In this document: one piece after another, positions 17,216 through 25,760 of the stretch
How positions within the stretch are numbered: the stretch's first letter is position 1
How the letters are laid out: each line of letters begins with the position of its first letter
From: Clostridiales bacterium
GTDB lineage: Bacteria > Bacillota > Clostridia > Christensenellales > Aristaeellaceae
DNA length: 64,000 nucleotides
Reading direction: 5' to 3'
Assembly (NCBI GenBank): GCA_019419995.1
Contig: JAHZHZ010000008.1
Span: forward strand, 1 to 64,000
Notes under the pieces: model-generated
Told to the model about the DNA's origin: nothing
Databases searched by the model: none
The model's input: the letters and a program-made list of their open reading frames with translations, nothing else
Made by a program: the position numbers and the translations under genes

Positions 17216-18682
17216 ATGGATCAGCAAAAGAAGGGAAATCAACCAAAGAGCGGGCAGGGGGGTTCGATGCATTGCCACACTCGCGGTGCTCGCGGCAATG
17301 CGAGTCGGAACGGCGCACCGGTAGGCCGGAAGGACAGGCCCCGAGACGTGGCGCTCAGGGCGCTTCGAGAAGTCTTTCATAGGGATGCCTACGGGTCCCA
17401 GGCGTTGGATCGGGCATTGAGCGAATCTCGGCTCAGCCAGGAGGATAGGCGCCTGGCGTCTAGTCTGTTTTATTTTACGTTGGAAAACCGGCTGCGCATC
17501 GAACACTGCCTGAAGAGCTTTTTAAAGGCCCGACCTGAGACGGAAGTGCAGGATATATTGGATCTGGCTGCGGCGCAGATCCTCTTTATGGATCGTATTC
17601 CCGATCATGCGGCGGTGGATGAGGCGGTGAAGCAGATTCGCCGCGCAGGGCGAGAGAACCTGACAGCGCTGGTCAACGGCGTGCTGCGCAATCTGATTCG
17701 CGCCCGGGATGGAGGCGAGTTGAAACTTCCAGATCGAGAAGAGGAACCGGAGCGCTACATATCGGAGAAGTACTCCATCTCTCTGTCGCTGGTGGAGCGC
17801 ATGACGGCTGCCTATGGAACGGAGGGTGCCGAGGCGATTGCTGCCTGGTTGCCGGATCGACGCTGGGAGAGTGTCCGGCCCAACCAAATGGCGGTTACAG
17901 ACGAGGAATTTGAGCACTGGCTTCAGGAAAACAACTTTGAGTGGATCCGGGGCGCGGTGCCATCGGCATACCGGATTAGCGGTGGGGGCCGGTTGGCAGC
18001 CCACGAGGGGTATCGTCGGGGAATCTTTTCTATTCAGGGAGAGAGCTCTATGTTGGCGGCACTGGCCATGGAGGTGCGCCCCGGCATGCAGGTGCTGGAT
18101 GCCTGCGCGGCCCCAGGGGGTAAGAGCTGTTTAATGGCAGAAATCATGCGGGGTACGGGGCGGGTATACGCCTGGGATCTGCATGAACACAGGGTAGAAC
18201 TGATTCGTGCCGCTGCCCGACGACTGGGGTTGGAAAACCTTCGTCCACAGGTGCGGGATGCACGCCGCCGCAACGAAAGCATGGCAGATCAGATGGATGC
18301 AGTGTTGGTGGATGCGCCCTGCTCCGGCTTGGGCGTGATGGGCGATAAGCCGGATATCAAGTATCGCTTGAGGGGCGAGGATGTGGATGCCCTCTTGCCT
18401 GTCCAGCGGGATATTTTGGAGACCTGCGCGTCATATGTGCGGCCGGGCGGACGGCTGGTTTATTCCACCTGTACTGTTCTCCCGGAGGAAAACGAACGTC
18501 AGATTGAGGCCTTTCTGAGCAGGCATCCCGAATTTGTGCCTATAGAGGCGGCAGACTATTTGCCTCAGAAACTTCGGGGATATGTGAAAAACGGCATGCT
18601 GCAGATTCTTCCCGGCAGAGACGGGTTAGATGGTTTCTTTATTGCCCGGCTGGCGAGAAAGGCGGATACAAATGGCAGATAA
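17216..18682 (+). CDS. rsmB: 16S rRNA m5C967 methyltransferase RsmB
   Basis: A 488-residue SAM-dependent rRNA methyltransferase. The N-terminal NusB-like domain (about residues 40-170) is followed by the catalytic domain with SAM site VLDACAAPGGKS and the two catalytic cysteines in DAPCSGLGVMG and YSTCTVLPEENE. The first 35-40 residues are a basic, low-complexity extension not needed by the family, and its DNA carries a strong inverted repeat at 17269-17301. The gene overlaps rlmN by 11 bases. Confidence 0.95.
   Translation: MDQQKKGNQPKSGQGGSMHCHTRGARGNASRNGAPVGRKDRPRDVALRALREVFHRDAYGSQALDRALSESRLSQEDRRLASSLFYFTLENRLRIEHCLKSFLKARPETEVQDILDLAAAQILFMDRIPDHAAVDEAVKQIRRAGRENLTALVNGVLRNLIRARDGGELKLPDREEEPERYISEKYSISLSLVERMTAAYGTEGAEAIAAWLPDRRWESVRPNQMAVTDEEFEHWLQENNFEWIRGAVPSAYRISGGGRLAAHEGYRRGIFSIQGESSMLAALAMEVRPGMQVLDACAAPGGKSCLMAEIMRGTGRVYAWDLHEHRVELIRAAARRLGLENLRPQVRDARRRNESMADQMDAVLVDAPCSGLGVMGDKPDIKYRLRGEDVDALLPVQRDILETCASYVRPGGRLVYSTCTVLPEENERQIEAFLSRHPEFVPIEAADYLPQKLRGYVKNGMLQILPGRDGLDGFFIARLARKADTNGR
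17269..17301 (+). repeat. Small palindrome inside the rsmB N-terminal extension
   Basis: GCATTGCC (17269-17276) pairs perfectly with GGCAATGC (17294-17301), loop 17 bases that itself repeats CTCGCGGTGCTCGCGG. It sits in the codons of the non-conserved basic extension of RsmB. No second copy was noticed in the window. Confidence 0.5.
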
Positions 18683-19739
18683 GAGGGAATTGCTCTCCAT
18701 GGATTCCGGCGAGCTGCTGGAATGGGTGACTGAGGAGCTAAAGGAGAGTAAATTTCGTGCCGGTCAAATTGCCCAGTGGCTCAATCGGGGCGCGGAAATC
18801 GATGAGATGACCAACCTTTCTGCTGCCCTGCGGACGCGGATGAAGGAAATGGCCGTGGCCAATCCCGTGACTATTCATAAAAGCTTTCGTTCCAAACTGG
18901 ACGGCACGGAAAAGTTCCTCTTTCAGCTGACGGATGGCAATTTGATTGAAGGGGTAATCATGCGCTATCACTACGGGGATACGCTGTGCGTGTCCACCCA
19001 GGTGGGTTGCCGGATGGGCTGCGCCTTTTGTGCTTCCACGTTGGAAGGCAGAGTGCGTAACCTGACTGCCGGCGAGATTTTGGGGCAGGTGGTGGCGGTG
19101 AACCGCTACATACAGCACGAGGAAGCTGGACGCAGGGTTCACAATATAGTATTGATGGGTAGCGGCGAACCCTTTGATAATTATGACAATGTGGTCAAAT
19201 TTTTGCGCCTTGTGAACAGTCCCAGCGGTTTGAATATTTCCATGCGCAATATTTCCCTGTCCACTTGTGGACTGGTGGGGCGTATCTATGATTTTGCCAG
19301 AGAGGGATTGCCTCTGACGCTGTCGTTGTCTCTGCACGCTCCCAACGATGAGATCCGGCAGAAAATTATGCCTGTGGCCCATGCCTATGCCTACGAAGAT
19401 GTGATTGCGGCTTGCCGCCACTACAGCGAGGTGACGGGTCGGCGGGTAGTGTTTGAATATGCACTGATCCGGGATGTGAATTGCGAGGTTCGCCACGCGG
19501 AGGAGCTGGCGCGGCGGCTGCGAGGTATGCGCTGCCATGTCAACCTCATCCCCTTGAACGATGTTCCAGAACGAAAATTGATGGCGCCTTCCCGGCAGAC
19601 GGTTGAGGCGTTTCTAAAGCGCCTGGAGCTGAAAAAGATTTCGGCTACGGTGCGAAGGGAAATGGGAGCGGATATTGACGGCGCCTGCGGTCAGCTGCGC
19701 CGCAGTTACCTATCTCAGAAAGAATCGACGGACCAATAA
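18672..19739 (+). CDS. rlmN: Dual-specificity RNA methyltransferase RlmN
   Basis: A 355-residue radical SAM enzyme that makes 2-methyladenosine at A2503 of 23S rRNA and A37 of some tRNAs. Radical cluster motif GCRMGCAFCAS (Cys-x3-Cys-x2-Cys) follows CVSTQVG. The methyl-carrying second cysteine is in the C-terminal segment DIDGACGQLR, and the partner LSTCGLVG is present. The ATG at 18672 is chosen because the upstream in-frame start at 18630 lies inside rsmB; translation is probably coupled. Confidence 0.95.
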   Translation: MADKRELLSMDSGELLEWVTEELKESKFRAGQIAQWLNRGAEIDEMTNLSAALRTRMKEMAVANPVTIHKSFRSKLDGTEKFLFQLTDGNLIEGVIMRYHYGDTLCVSTQVGCRMGCAFCASTLEGRVRNLTAGEILGQVVAVNRYIQHEEAGRRVHNIVLMGSGEPFDNYDNVVKFLRLVNSPSGLNISMRNISLSTCGLVGRIYDFAREGLPLTLSLSLHAPNDEIRQKIMPVAHAYAYEDVIAACRHYSEVTGRRVVFEYALIRDVNCEVRHAEELARRLRGMRCHVNLIPLNDVPERKLMAPSRQTVEAFLKRLELKKISATVRREMGADIDGACGQLRRSYLSQKESTDQ

Positions 19740-19754
19740 TCCGGAGGAACAAGC

Positions 19755-20477
19755 ATGAAAGTATTTGTTCGCACAGATATCGGCAAAATCCGGCCCATTA
19801 ACGAGGATGCGTTCTATCTTCCCGAAGAAGGAGAGTGCTTTTGCGCCATTGCGGACGGCATGGGCGGGCATAATGCAGGCGAAGTGGCCAGCGCCATGGC
19901 TGTGGAGGTATTCTCCAGAGAGATGCGCTCCAGCACCTCTGTGGGGAGTGCGGCCATGCGCCGAGCCGTGGAACGGGCTAACGTGGCTATTTATGAAAGG
20001 GCCAGCCAGTCTGAACAGTGCGCCGGTATGGGGACCACATTTACTGCCCTGGCGCAGTGCGGAAGGGATGCGCACATTGCCCATGTGGGGGACAGTCGCG
20101 CCTATCTGATGCGCAACGGTACGATCATGCGCCTTACCATGGATCATACGCTGGTGGAAGAGATGGTTCTCAAGGGGTTGATTACCCTCAGAGAGGCGAA
20201 ATACCACCCCAAGCGCAACTACATCACCCGTGCGCTGGGCACCGCTGAAGAGGTGGAAGTGGATATGATTCAGGTTGAAATCAGACCGGGCGACGTATTT
20301 TTCCTGTGCACGGACGGTCTATCCAACCACGTGGAAGAAAAGAAAATATTGCAAATCACCCAGAGCCCGGATAACTGGGAAGAAAAGCTGAGACAGATGG
20401 TTAACTGTGCTCTGGAAGACGGCGGTTCGGATAACATTACCGCGATGTACGCGATTTTTGAGGAGGCGCAACAATGA
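19755..20477 (+). CDS. stp: PP2C-type protein serine/threonine phosphatase (Stp/PrpC)
   Basis: A 240-residue metal-dependent phosphatase that reverses phosphorylation by the PASTA kinase next to it. Metal-binding motifs in order: RPINEDAF, ADGMGGHNAGE, GDSRAYL, LCTDGLSNHV and GSDNITAM, all with their aspartates. It overlaps the kinase gene by 4 bases (ATGA), the standard arrangement for this pair in Firmicutes. GGAGG precedes the ATG. Confidence 0.95.
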   Translation: MKVFVRTDIGKIRPINEDAFYLPEEGECFCAIADGMGGHNAGEVASAMAVEVFSREMRSSTSVGSAAMRRAVERANVAIYERASQSEQCAGMGTTFTALAQCGRDAHIAHVGDSRAYLMRNGTIMRLTMDHTLVEEMVLKGLITLREAKYHPKRNYITRALGTAEEVEVDMIQVEIRPGDVFFLCTDGLSNHVEEKKILQITQSPDNWEEKLRQMVNCALEDGGSDNITAMYAIFEEAQQ

Positions 20478-22312
20478 TCGGACGGGTCCTTTCGGGCCGG
20501 TACCGCATTGAAGCTATCGTTGGCACTGGCGGCATGGCCGTCGTGTATCGCGCCCTGGATTTGGAACAAAAGCGCATCGTAGCCATAAAGGTTCTTCGGC
20601 CAGAGTATGAATCCGATATGGAATTCGTGCGCCGCTTCAGCCGCGAGGCAGAGGCCGCGGCGAAGATGTTCCATGAAAACATCGTCAACTTGTTGGATGT
20701 AGGCATTGATGATGATATTCGCTATATCGTCATGGAATATGTGGATGGACGCACTCTGAAGGAAATGATCCGGGAGGAGGGGCGCATTCATCCTGATGTG
20801 GCGCTGCGCATGACCATACGCATTCTGGCAGCAGTGGATCACGCCCATCGTAACGGCATCGTGCACCGGGACATCAAACCCCAGAACATTCTCGTGGATC
20901 GGGATGGACAGGTTAAGGTGGCGGATTTCGGTATTGCGCGGCTGAAAACTTCTCAAACCACCAAGCTGGATCCCAATGGTTCGGCCATGGGAAGTGTGCA
21001 CTATCTTTCGCCCGAACAGGCTCGGGGCGAGGTGGCGGATGAGCAGAGCGACTTATATTCAGTGGGCATTGTGCTCTATGAAATGCTCACTGGGCACGTG
21101 CCCTTTGACGGAGAAACGACCATTTCCGTAGCGCTCAAGCACGTGAGTGAGGAGCCCAAGTCCATGCGCCTTCGCAATTCGCAGATTTCCCGGGCTTTGG
21201 ATCAGGTGGTCATGCGCGCTTTGTGCAAGGACAAGCAGCGGCGCTACCAGAGCGCGGCGGAGATGGCAGCGGATCTGCGAAAAACAATTACCCATCCTAG
21301 GGGCGGATTTGTCCACTATCCGGGGGAAGAGATAAAAAACGAGGAGGTCCAGCCTGTCCGGGAAGGGCGCAAGAGGCGAATCAACAGGGTTCAGAAGCAC
21401 AACTGGAAGCCACTGCTCATTGGTGGCATTGCGGTATTGGTGATCATGGGTATTTTGGCAACTTTCTATTTGCGCCGAGCCCGGGGAACTATTCCCATGC
21501 CCAATCTGCTGGGAATGGCCCAGGAGGATGCAGTGGAGGCAATTGAGTCTCTGGGGATCGACGTGATTGTCGTCAATGCTTACAGCGAGGATTACCAGAG
21601 CGGAGAAGTCATGCTTCAGTCCCGTCCGGCAGGAGAGTATCTGCGCAAGGATGCGCAGATTACCCTTACAGTGAGCCTGGGTAGCCAGTGGTGTTACCTG
21701 GAGGATCTGTCAGGAATGCCTTTGCAAGAAGCTTTGGAGCAACTATCTGAACTGGGTGTGAACGATGTCAGTATAGATTACGATCAGAGCGATCTGGAAC
21801 CGGGCATCGTGTTGTCCATGGATATCCAGCCGGGATGGATTTCCAGGGATACGGCGCTGACACTGCGCGTCAGCGGCCACAGCGTCGCAGTACCTTCCCT
21901 GTTTGGACTGACCCTCGATGGTGCCAGAGCGGTGCTTGAGGCAGAAGGGCTGGCCCTGGGAGAAATTAGCGAGGGAGATTCGGCAGACGCCGTTTCTGGA
22001 ACGGTAATTGCTCAGAGCATCGCTCCATATACTCAGGTGCTCACCGGTTCCGAGGTGGATTTGACCATCTGCCGGCCTCAGAAGGTGCAATATTCACCGG
22101 ATACGGCGCTAACGCTGGTGGTTCCGCTGAATAATCTGGAAGTGACCATACAGCTGGTCACACCCTCCAAGCAAACGCTGGAAGCTTATAGTGGACAGAT
22201 GGTGGCTGGTACGCATCAGATAAATCTCAGTAGCAGCGAGTCAGGCATGCATGCGGTGTATATTTACATGGATGGCGTACTCTTTGAAAGCCTGCAGTTG
22301 GATTTCGAATAA
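20474..22312 (+). CDS. prkC: PASTA-domain serine/threonine kinase PrkC
   Basis: A 612-residue membrane kinase that senses muropeptides or cell-wall precursors. The cytoplasmic Hanks-type kinase (residues 1-270) has the glycine loop GTGGMAVVY, catalytic loop VHRDIKPQNIL and DFGIAR. A juxtamembrane basic stretch leads to one membrane segment at about 314-335. Outside are three PASTA repeats (about 340-405, 406-470, 471-540) and a short C-terminal beta-rich tail of about 70 residues that is not a PASTA repeat. It is coupled to its phosphatase and lies before rsgA, as in B. subtilis. Confidence 0.95.
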   Translation: MIGRVLSGRYRIEAIVGTGGMAVVYRALDLEQKRIVAIKVLRPEYESDMEFVRRFSREAEAAAKMFHENIVNLLDVGIDDDIRYIVMEYVDGRTLKEMIREEGRIHPDVALRMTIRILAAVDHAHRNGIVHRDIKPQNILVDRDGQVKVADFGIARLKTSQTTKLDPNGSAMGSVHYLSPEQARGEVADEQSDLYSVGIVLYEMLTGHVPFDGETTISVALKHVSEEPKSMRLRNSQISRALDQVVMRALCKDKQRRYQSAAEMAADLRKTITHPRGGFVHYPGEEIKNEEVQPVREGRKRRINRVQKHNWKPLLIGGIAVLVIMGILATFYLRRARGTIPMPNLLGMAQEDAVEAIESLGIDVIVVNAYSEDYQSGEVMLQSRPAGEYLRKDAQITLTVSLGSQWCYLEDLSGMPLQEALEQLSELGVNDVSIDYDQSDLEPGIVLSMDIQPGWISRDTALTLRVSGHSVAVPSLFGLTLDGARAVLEAEGLALGEISEGDSADAVSGTVIAQSIAPYTQVLTGSEVDLTICRPQKVQYSPDTALTLVVPLNNLEVTIQLVTPSKQTLEAYSGQMVAGTHQINLSSSESGMHAVYIYMDGVLFESLQLDFE

Positions 22313-22327
22313 AACGGAGGCGAAAAC

Positions 22328-23203
22328 TTGCGGGGAACGATATTGCGAGGAATCGGCGGTTTTTACACCGTTATGGACGAGCAGGGGCGAACGTATACCC
22401 TACGTGCTCAGCGCAAACTGCGCAGGGGCGGCAAACCCAAAGTGGGCGATCATGTGGAAATGATGCCCGGAACTGGGGAGGAGGATGGATGGATAGAGGC
22501 CATCATGCCCCGACGCAATGAGCTGGACCGGCCACCAGTGGCCAATATCGACCGGGTGGTCATTGTGGCATCAGCAGCGACGCCTCAGGCGGATCTGATG
22601 TTGGTGGATCGCATGCTGGTAGCCGCGAGGCGGCGGGAAATTGAACCGGTTCTGGTAGTCAGCAAACTAGAGCTGAATCGTCAGGTGGCAGAAGAGTTTC
22701 TGGATCAGTATCGTGGCGCGGAGGCCAGGGCATTGGCGGTTTCCGCCCGCACGGGAGAAGGATTGGAAGAACTGCGCGAGATTCTTGCAGGCAGTGTGCA
22801 TGCCTTGGCAGGTCAGTCCGGCGCGGGCAAGTCTACGCTGATCAATGCTCTGTACGGTACCCATCTGGAGACGGGTGGGCTGTCAGAAAAGATTGAGCGG
22901 GGAAAGAATACTACCCGGCGTTCGGAGCTGATTCCCCTTCCCCAAGGGGGAATGGTTTTGGATACACCGGGCTTCAGTCTGTTGGAAGGAGTGCCCTTTG
23001 ACCCTGTGGAGCTGCAAAACTACTATCCAGAGTTTGAAAATTGTGCGGGGCAGTGCTTCTTTCAACCCTGTTATCATGCCTCTGAGCCTCGGTGCCGGGT
23101 ATTGGAGGCCGTGGCTGGAGGAGAGATCAATCGGGCACGGCATGACAGATATGTGGAACTGTTGAATGAGATGAAAATTAAATGGAGGGAACGCTATGAT
23201 TAA
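22328..23203 (+). CDS. rsgA: Ribosome small subunit-dependent GTPase RsgA
   Basis: A 291-residue circularly permuted GTPase for late 30S assembly. An N-terminal OB fold precedes the GTPase motifs in permuted order: G4 (VVSKLEL in place of NKxD), G1 GQSGAGKSTLIN, G2 region KNTTRRSELI, G3 DTPGFSL. The C-terminal zinc site has Cys-x4-Cys-x4-Cys-x-His (NCAGQCFFQPCYH). The start is TTG at 22328, supported by GGAGG 8 bases upstream and by the short gap after prkC. It overlaps rpe by 8 bases. Confidence 0.93.
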   Translation: MRGTILRGIGGFYTVMDEQGRTYTLRAQRKLRRGGKPKVGDHVEMMPGTGEEDGWIEAIMPRRNELDRPPVANIDRVVIVASAATPQADLMLVDRMLVAARRREIEPVLVVSKLELNRQVAEEFLDQYRGAEARALAVSARTGEGLEELREILAGSVHALAGQSGAGKSTLINALYGTHLETGGLSEKIERGKNTTRRSELIPLPQGGMVLDTPGFSLLEGVPFDPVELQNYYPEFENCAGQCFFQPCYHASEPRCRVLEAVAGGEINRARHDRYVELLNEMKIKWRERYD

Positions 23204-23858
23204 GCTTGCTCCTTCGATGTTGGCAGCGGATTTTCTCAGGTTGGGCGAGGAAATTGAGCGCATGGCCGCAGCGGGCGCAGATTATTTGCACTATGATGTG
23301 ATGGATGGAAATTTTGTGCCTAATATTTCATTTGGTCAGGGAATTCTCAAGGCGGCGGCTCGCTGCTCCCTGCCGGTGGATGCACATTTGATGATTGCAA
23401 ATCCGGAAAAGTATGTAGAGGAGTTCGTGGATGCGGGAGCAAAGATTGTCACTATTCATGCGGAAGCTACGAATCATCTGCACCGGGTGCTTCAGCAGAT
23501 TCGTGCGGCAGGTGCGTTGGCAGGCGTAGCGTTAAATCCGGCCACTTCCCCTGAATGTCTGAAATATGTGCTGGGCGATTTTGATCTGGCACTGGTTATG
23601 AGTGTGAATCCAGGCTTTGGCGGCCAGAAGATGATTCCCTCTACCATCGAAAAGGTGGGACAGATCCGTCGCATGCTGAATTCGGCGGGATGCGATGCTC
23701 TGATTGAAGTGGATGGCGGACTTAATCTTCAAACCTGCGTTCCCTTCATGGAGCAGGGCATGACTATGATGGTGGCGGGCAGTGCCCTGTACGGGGCAGC
23801 GGATGCCCGGGCCTTCATAGAAGAAGTGCGAGCCATCGACGCCCGCCTGAGAGCCTGA
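23196..23858 (+). CDS. rpe: Ribulose-phosphate 3-epimerase
   Basis: A 220-residue TIM barrel that interconverts ribulose 5-phosphate and xylulose 5-phosphate in the pentose phosphate pathway. Conserved metal and catalytic segments are seen: LAPSMLAADF, HYDVMDGNFVPN, VDAHLMI, VNPGFGGQ and EVDGGLN. Normal length. Last gene of the housekeeping run; a terminator follows 16 bases after the stop. Confidence 0.95.
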   Translation: MIKLAPSMLAADFLRLGEEIERMAAAGADYLHYDVMDGNFVPNISFGQGILKAAARCSLPVDAHLMIANPEKYVEEFVDAGAKIVTIHAEATNHLHRVLQQIRAAGALAGVALNPATSPECLKYVLGDFDLALVMSVNPGFGGQKMIPSTIEKVGQIRRMLNSAGCDALIEVDGGLNLQTCVPFMEQGMTMMVAGSALYGAADARAFIEEVRAIDARLRA

Positions 23859-23874
23859 AAATTTGGAACCAAAG

Positions 23875-23923
23875 AATACTCCCCCGCGTCAAAGGGATAA
23901 ATTGGACGCGAGGGAGTGTTTTT
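23875..23923 (+). terminator. Terminator of the rpe operon, overlapping the serpin ribosome site
   Basis: 16-base arms (23875-23890 and 23905-23920) pair with one G-U wobble and one mismatch and end in TTTTT (23919-23923). The 3' arm contains GAGGGAG (23910-23916), which is also the only ribosome site for the serpin ATG at 23925. Confidence 0.8.
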
Positions 23924-23924
23924 A

Positions 23925-25052
23925 ATGATAAAAAAATGGATATGTCTTTTGATGGTAGTACTGTTGCTGTTGTTAGGCTGCGTGGCGGGGGCTGAAAATG
24001 CACCGGGAACGCAGATGGGTTTCCAATTGCTTCATCAACTCTATGTGCCTGGAGAAAATCGGATAATTTCCCCCGTCAGTCTCACCGCCGCACTGGCCAT
24101 GGCAGCTGAAGGGGCGCAGGGTGAAACTTTGCAGGAGATGTTGGAAGTACTGGGCGTGGATGACTTGGAGGAGTTGAGAGGAGCAATACCCGAGGCTTTG
24201 CAGTCTGCAAATGCTCTCTTTAGCCGGCCGGAGCTGAAATTGGAACCGGATTACTTGAAAGCGCTGCAAGATTATTACAACGCACAGGATTTTTCCATGG
24301 ATGATGAGGTGGTAGAAAAGGTCAACGAATGGGTGAAGGAGAACACCGACGGACTGATTGAACAGCTGCTCAGCGAGGCTCCCGACCCGGATACTCTGTT
24401 GCTGTTAATCAATGCCGTGGCGTTGGACGCCAAATGGGCAAAACCCTTTGCAGCAGAAGCCACACAGGAGGAAGATTTCCATGCGCCCGGCGGGGATGTA
24501 AAAGTTCAGATGATGCACCAGACAGAGACTTTCGACTATCTGGAGCAGGATGGCTTACAGATGATCTGCCTGCCCTATGCGGATGGAAAGTTGGAAATGT
24601 GGATCGTTCTGCCGACAGAGGGAAAAAAGTTGGACGATGCCCTGGAGATGCTGGAATCCCAGGATCTGAGTGAGCTTAAGAAAAGTGTGCAGCAGCGGGA
24701 AGTTGTACTAGCGCTGCCCAAGATGGATGTTAGCGATGAAAACTGGCTGCGCCAGAGTCTGACAGGGTTGGGTGTGGAGCGTGCATTCTCTCCGCTGGAA
24801 GCTCAGTTTGAAGGCATCAGCACCCAAGGAGAGCTCTATATTGATGAAATTTTACAAAAGGCCCGCGTTCAGATGGACGAGGAGGGTACCCGGGCTGCGG
24901 CAGCTACGGTGGTCATGGCGAAGACTACCAGCCTCATGCCCCCGATGGAACAGGTAGAGATGCGGGTGGATCGCCCCTTTGCCTTTGCCATTATAGATGG
25001 GAACAGCGGCGCGGTGTGCTTTGCTGGAGCCATTGAAAATCCCGCTGTGTAG
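23925..25052 (+). CDS. Serpin-family protease inhibitor, secreted or lipoprotein
   Basis: A 375-residue serpin, a suicide inhibitor of serine (or cysteine) proteases. The first 25 residues are a signal peptide; LLGC around Cys19 fits a lipobox, so it may be membrane-anchored outside. Serpin signatures: RIISPVSLTAALAMAAEGA near the N-terminus, and at the C-terminus VDRPFAFAIID with the shutter and breach region. The reactive loop hinge EEGTRAAAAT has small residues at P12-P9, as in inhibitory serpins. Counting from the hinge puts P1-P1' at Thr-Ser, with Leu at P2'. Thr at P1 would favour elastase-like proteases. The ATG at 23925 is preferred; GTG at 23916 is possible. Confidence 0.93.
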   Translation: MIKKWICLLMVVLLLLLGCVAGAENAPGTQMGFQLLHQLYVPGENRIISPVSLTAALAMAAEGAQGETLQEMLEVLGVDDLEELRGAIPEALQSANALFSRPELKLEPDYLKALQDYYNAQDFSMDDEVVEKVNEWVKENTDGLIEQLLSEAPDPDTLLLLINAVALDAKWAKPFAAEATQEEDFHAPGGDVKVQMMHQTETFDYLEQDGLQMICLPYADGKLEMWIVLPTEGKKLDDALEMLESQDLSELKKSVQQREVVLALPKMDVSDENWLRQSLTGLGVERAFSPLEAQFEGISTQGELYIDEILQKARVQMDEEGTRAAAATVVMAKTTSLMPPMEQVEMRVDRPFAFAIIDGNSGAVCFAGAIENPAV

Positions 25053-25110
25053 GGGAGATTGTTCAGGAATTTTTTACTCTGTAGGACTATTCATGCGGCG
25101 TGCCCCGGTC

Positions 25111-25116
25111 TATAAT
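25111..25116 (+). promoter_or_regulatory. Putative -10 box for pyrR
   Basis: TATAAT at 25111-25116, 35 bases before the pyrR start. The -35 region (TATTCA at 17 bases) is poor. Confidence 0.45.
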
Positions 25117-25151
25117 GAAATTAGTTGAACTATTGGATAAGGGGTGAGCAC

Positions 25152-25697
25152 ATGCAGAGAAAGACGCAAATCATGGATGCGCGCCAGGTGCAGCGCACCA
25201 TTACGCGCATGGCTCATGAGATCATTGAGCGCAACAAAGGCGTAGAGGATGTGCTGTTGGTGGGCATTCGTCGAAGAGGGGAACCGCTTGCCCGGGCTTT
25301 GGCGAAGGCCATTGCCGGGGTGGAAGGCGTGCAACCCCCCGTAGGTTCGCTGGATATCACTTTTTACAGGGACGACTTGACCCATCTGTCCACAGATCCG
25401 GAGATTCGCCATGCGGATGTTCCCTTTGATGTGGAAGGCCGCACGGTGGTATTGGTGGATGATGTACTCTATACCGGACGAACGGCCCGGGCGGCCATGG
25501 AAGCATTGATGGATTTGGGCCGTCCAAGGCGCATTCAACTGGCGGTATTGGTGGATCGAGGCCATCGGGAATTGCCCATACGGGCAGATTTTGCCGGCAA
25601 GAATATTCCCACGGCGCAAACTGAATTTGTGCGAGTGGGCATGCCGGAGTTTGACGGAGAAACCAGCGTTTGGCTCTATGGGCCCCAGACGGAATAA
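25152..25697 (+). CDS. pyrR: PyrR: pyrimidine operon RNA-binding attenuator / uracil phosphoribosyltransferase
   Basis: A 181-residue phosphoribosyltransferase-fold protein. In Firmicutes PyrR binds pyr leader RNA when UMP is high and causes termination; it also has uracil phosphoribosyltransferase activity. The PRPP-binding loop is VVLVDDVLYTGRTARAAM, and the conserved ITFYRDDLT and VLVDRGHRELPI segments are present. The start at 25152 follows AAGGGGTG. It stands alone rather than heading a pyr operon; the nearby convergent uracil-type permease has a leader that may be its target. Confidence 0.94.
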   Translation: MQRKTQIMDARQVQRTITRMAHEIIERNKGVEDVLLVGIRRRGEPLARALAKAIAGVEGVQPPVGSLDITFYRDDLTHLSTDPEIRHADVPFDVEGRTVVLVDDVLYTGRTARAAMEALMDLGRPRRIQLAVLVDRGHRELPIRADFAGKNIPTAQTEFVRVGMPEFDGETSVWLYGPQTE

Positions 25698-25712
25698 AGC
25701 GCTGTACAGACA

Positions 25713-25743
25713 GAGCGCCGGGCTTTTAATAAGCCCGGCGCTC
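25713..25743. terminator. Bidirectional hairpin between pyrR and the permease
   Basis: GAGCGCCGGGCTT (25713-25725) pairs perfectly with AAGCCCGGCGCTC (25731-25743), 5-base loop. It lies between two convergent stop codons and lacks a strong T tract on either strand. Confidence 0.7.
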
Positions 25744-25760
25744 ATTCCGTTTAAGGGATG

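Noticed and set aside
20327..20334. CCACGTGG inside the stp gene as a parS core
   Set aside because: Only the central 6-8 bases agree with TGTTTCACGTGAAACA; the flanks do not, and the codons are needed for the phosphatase.
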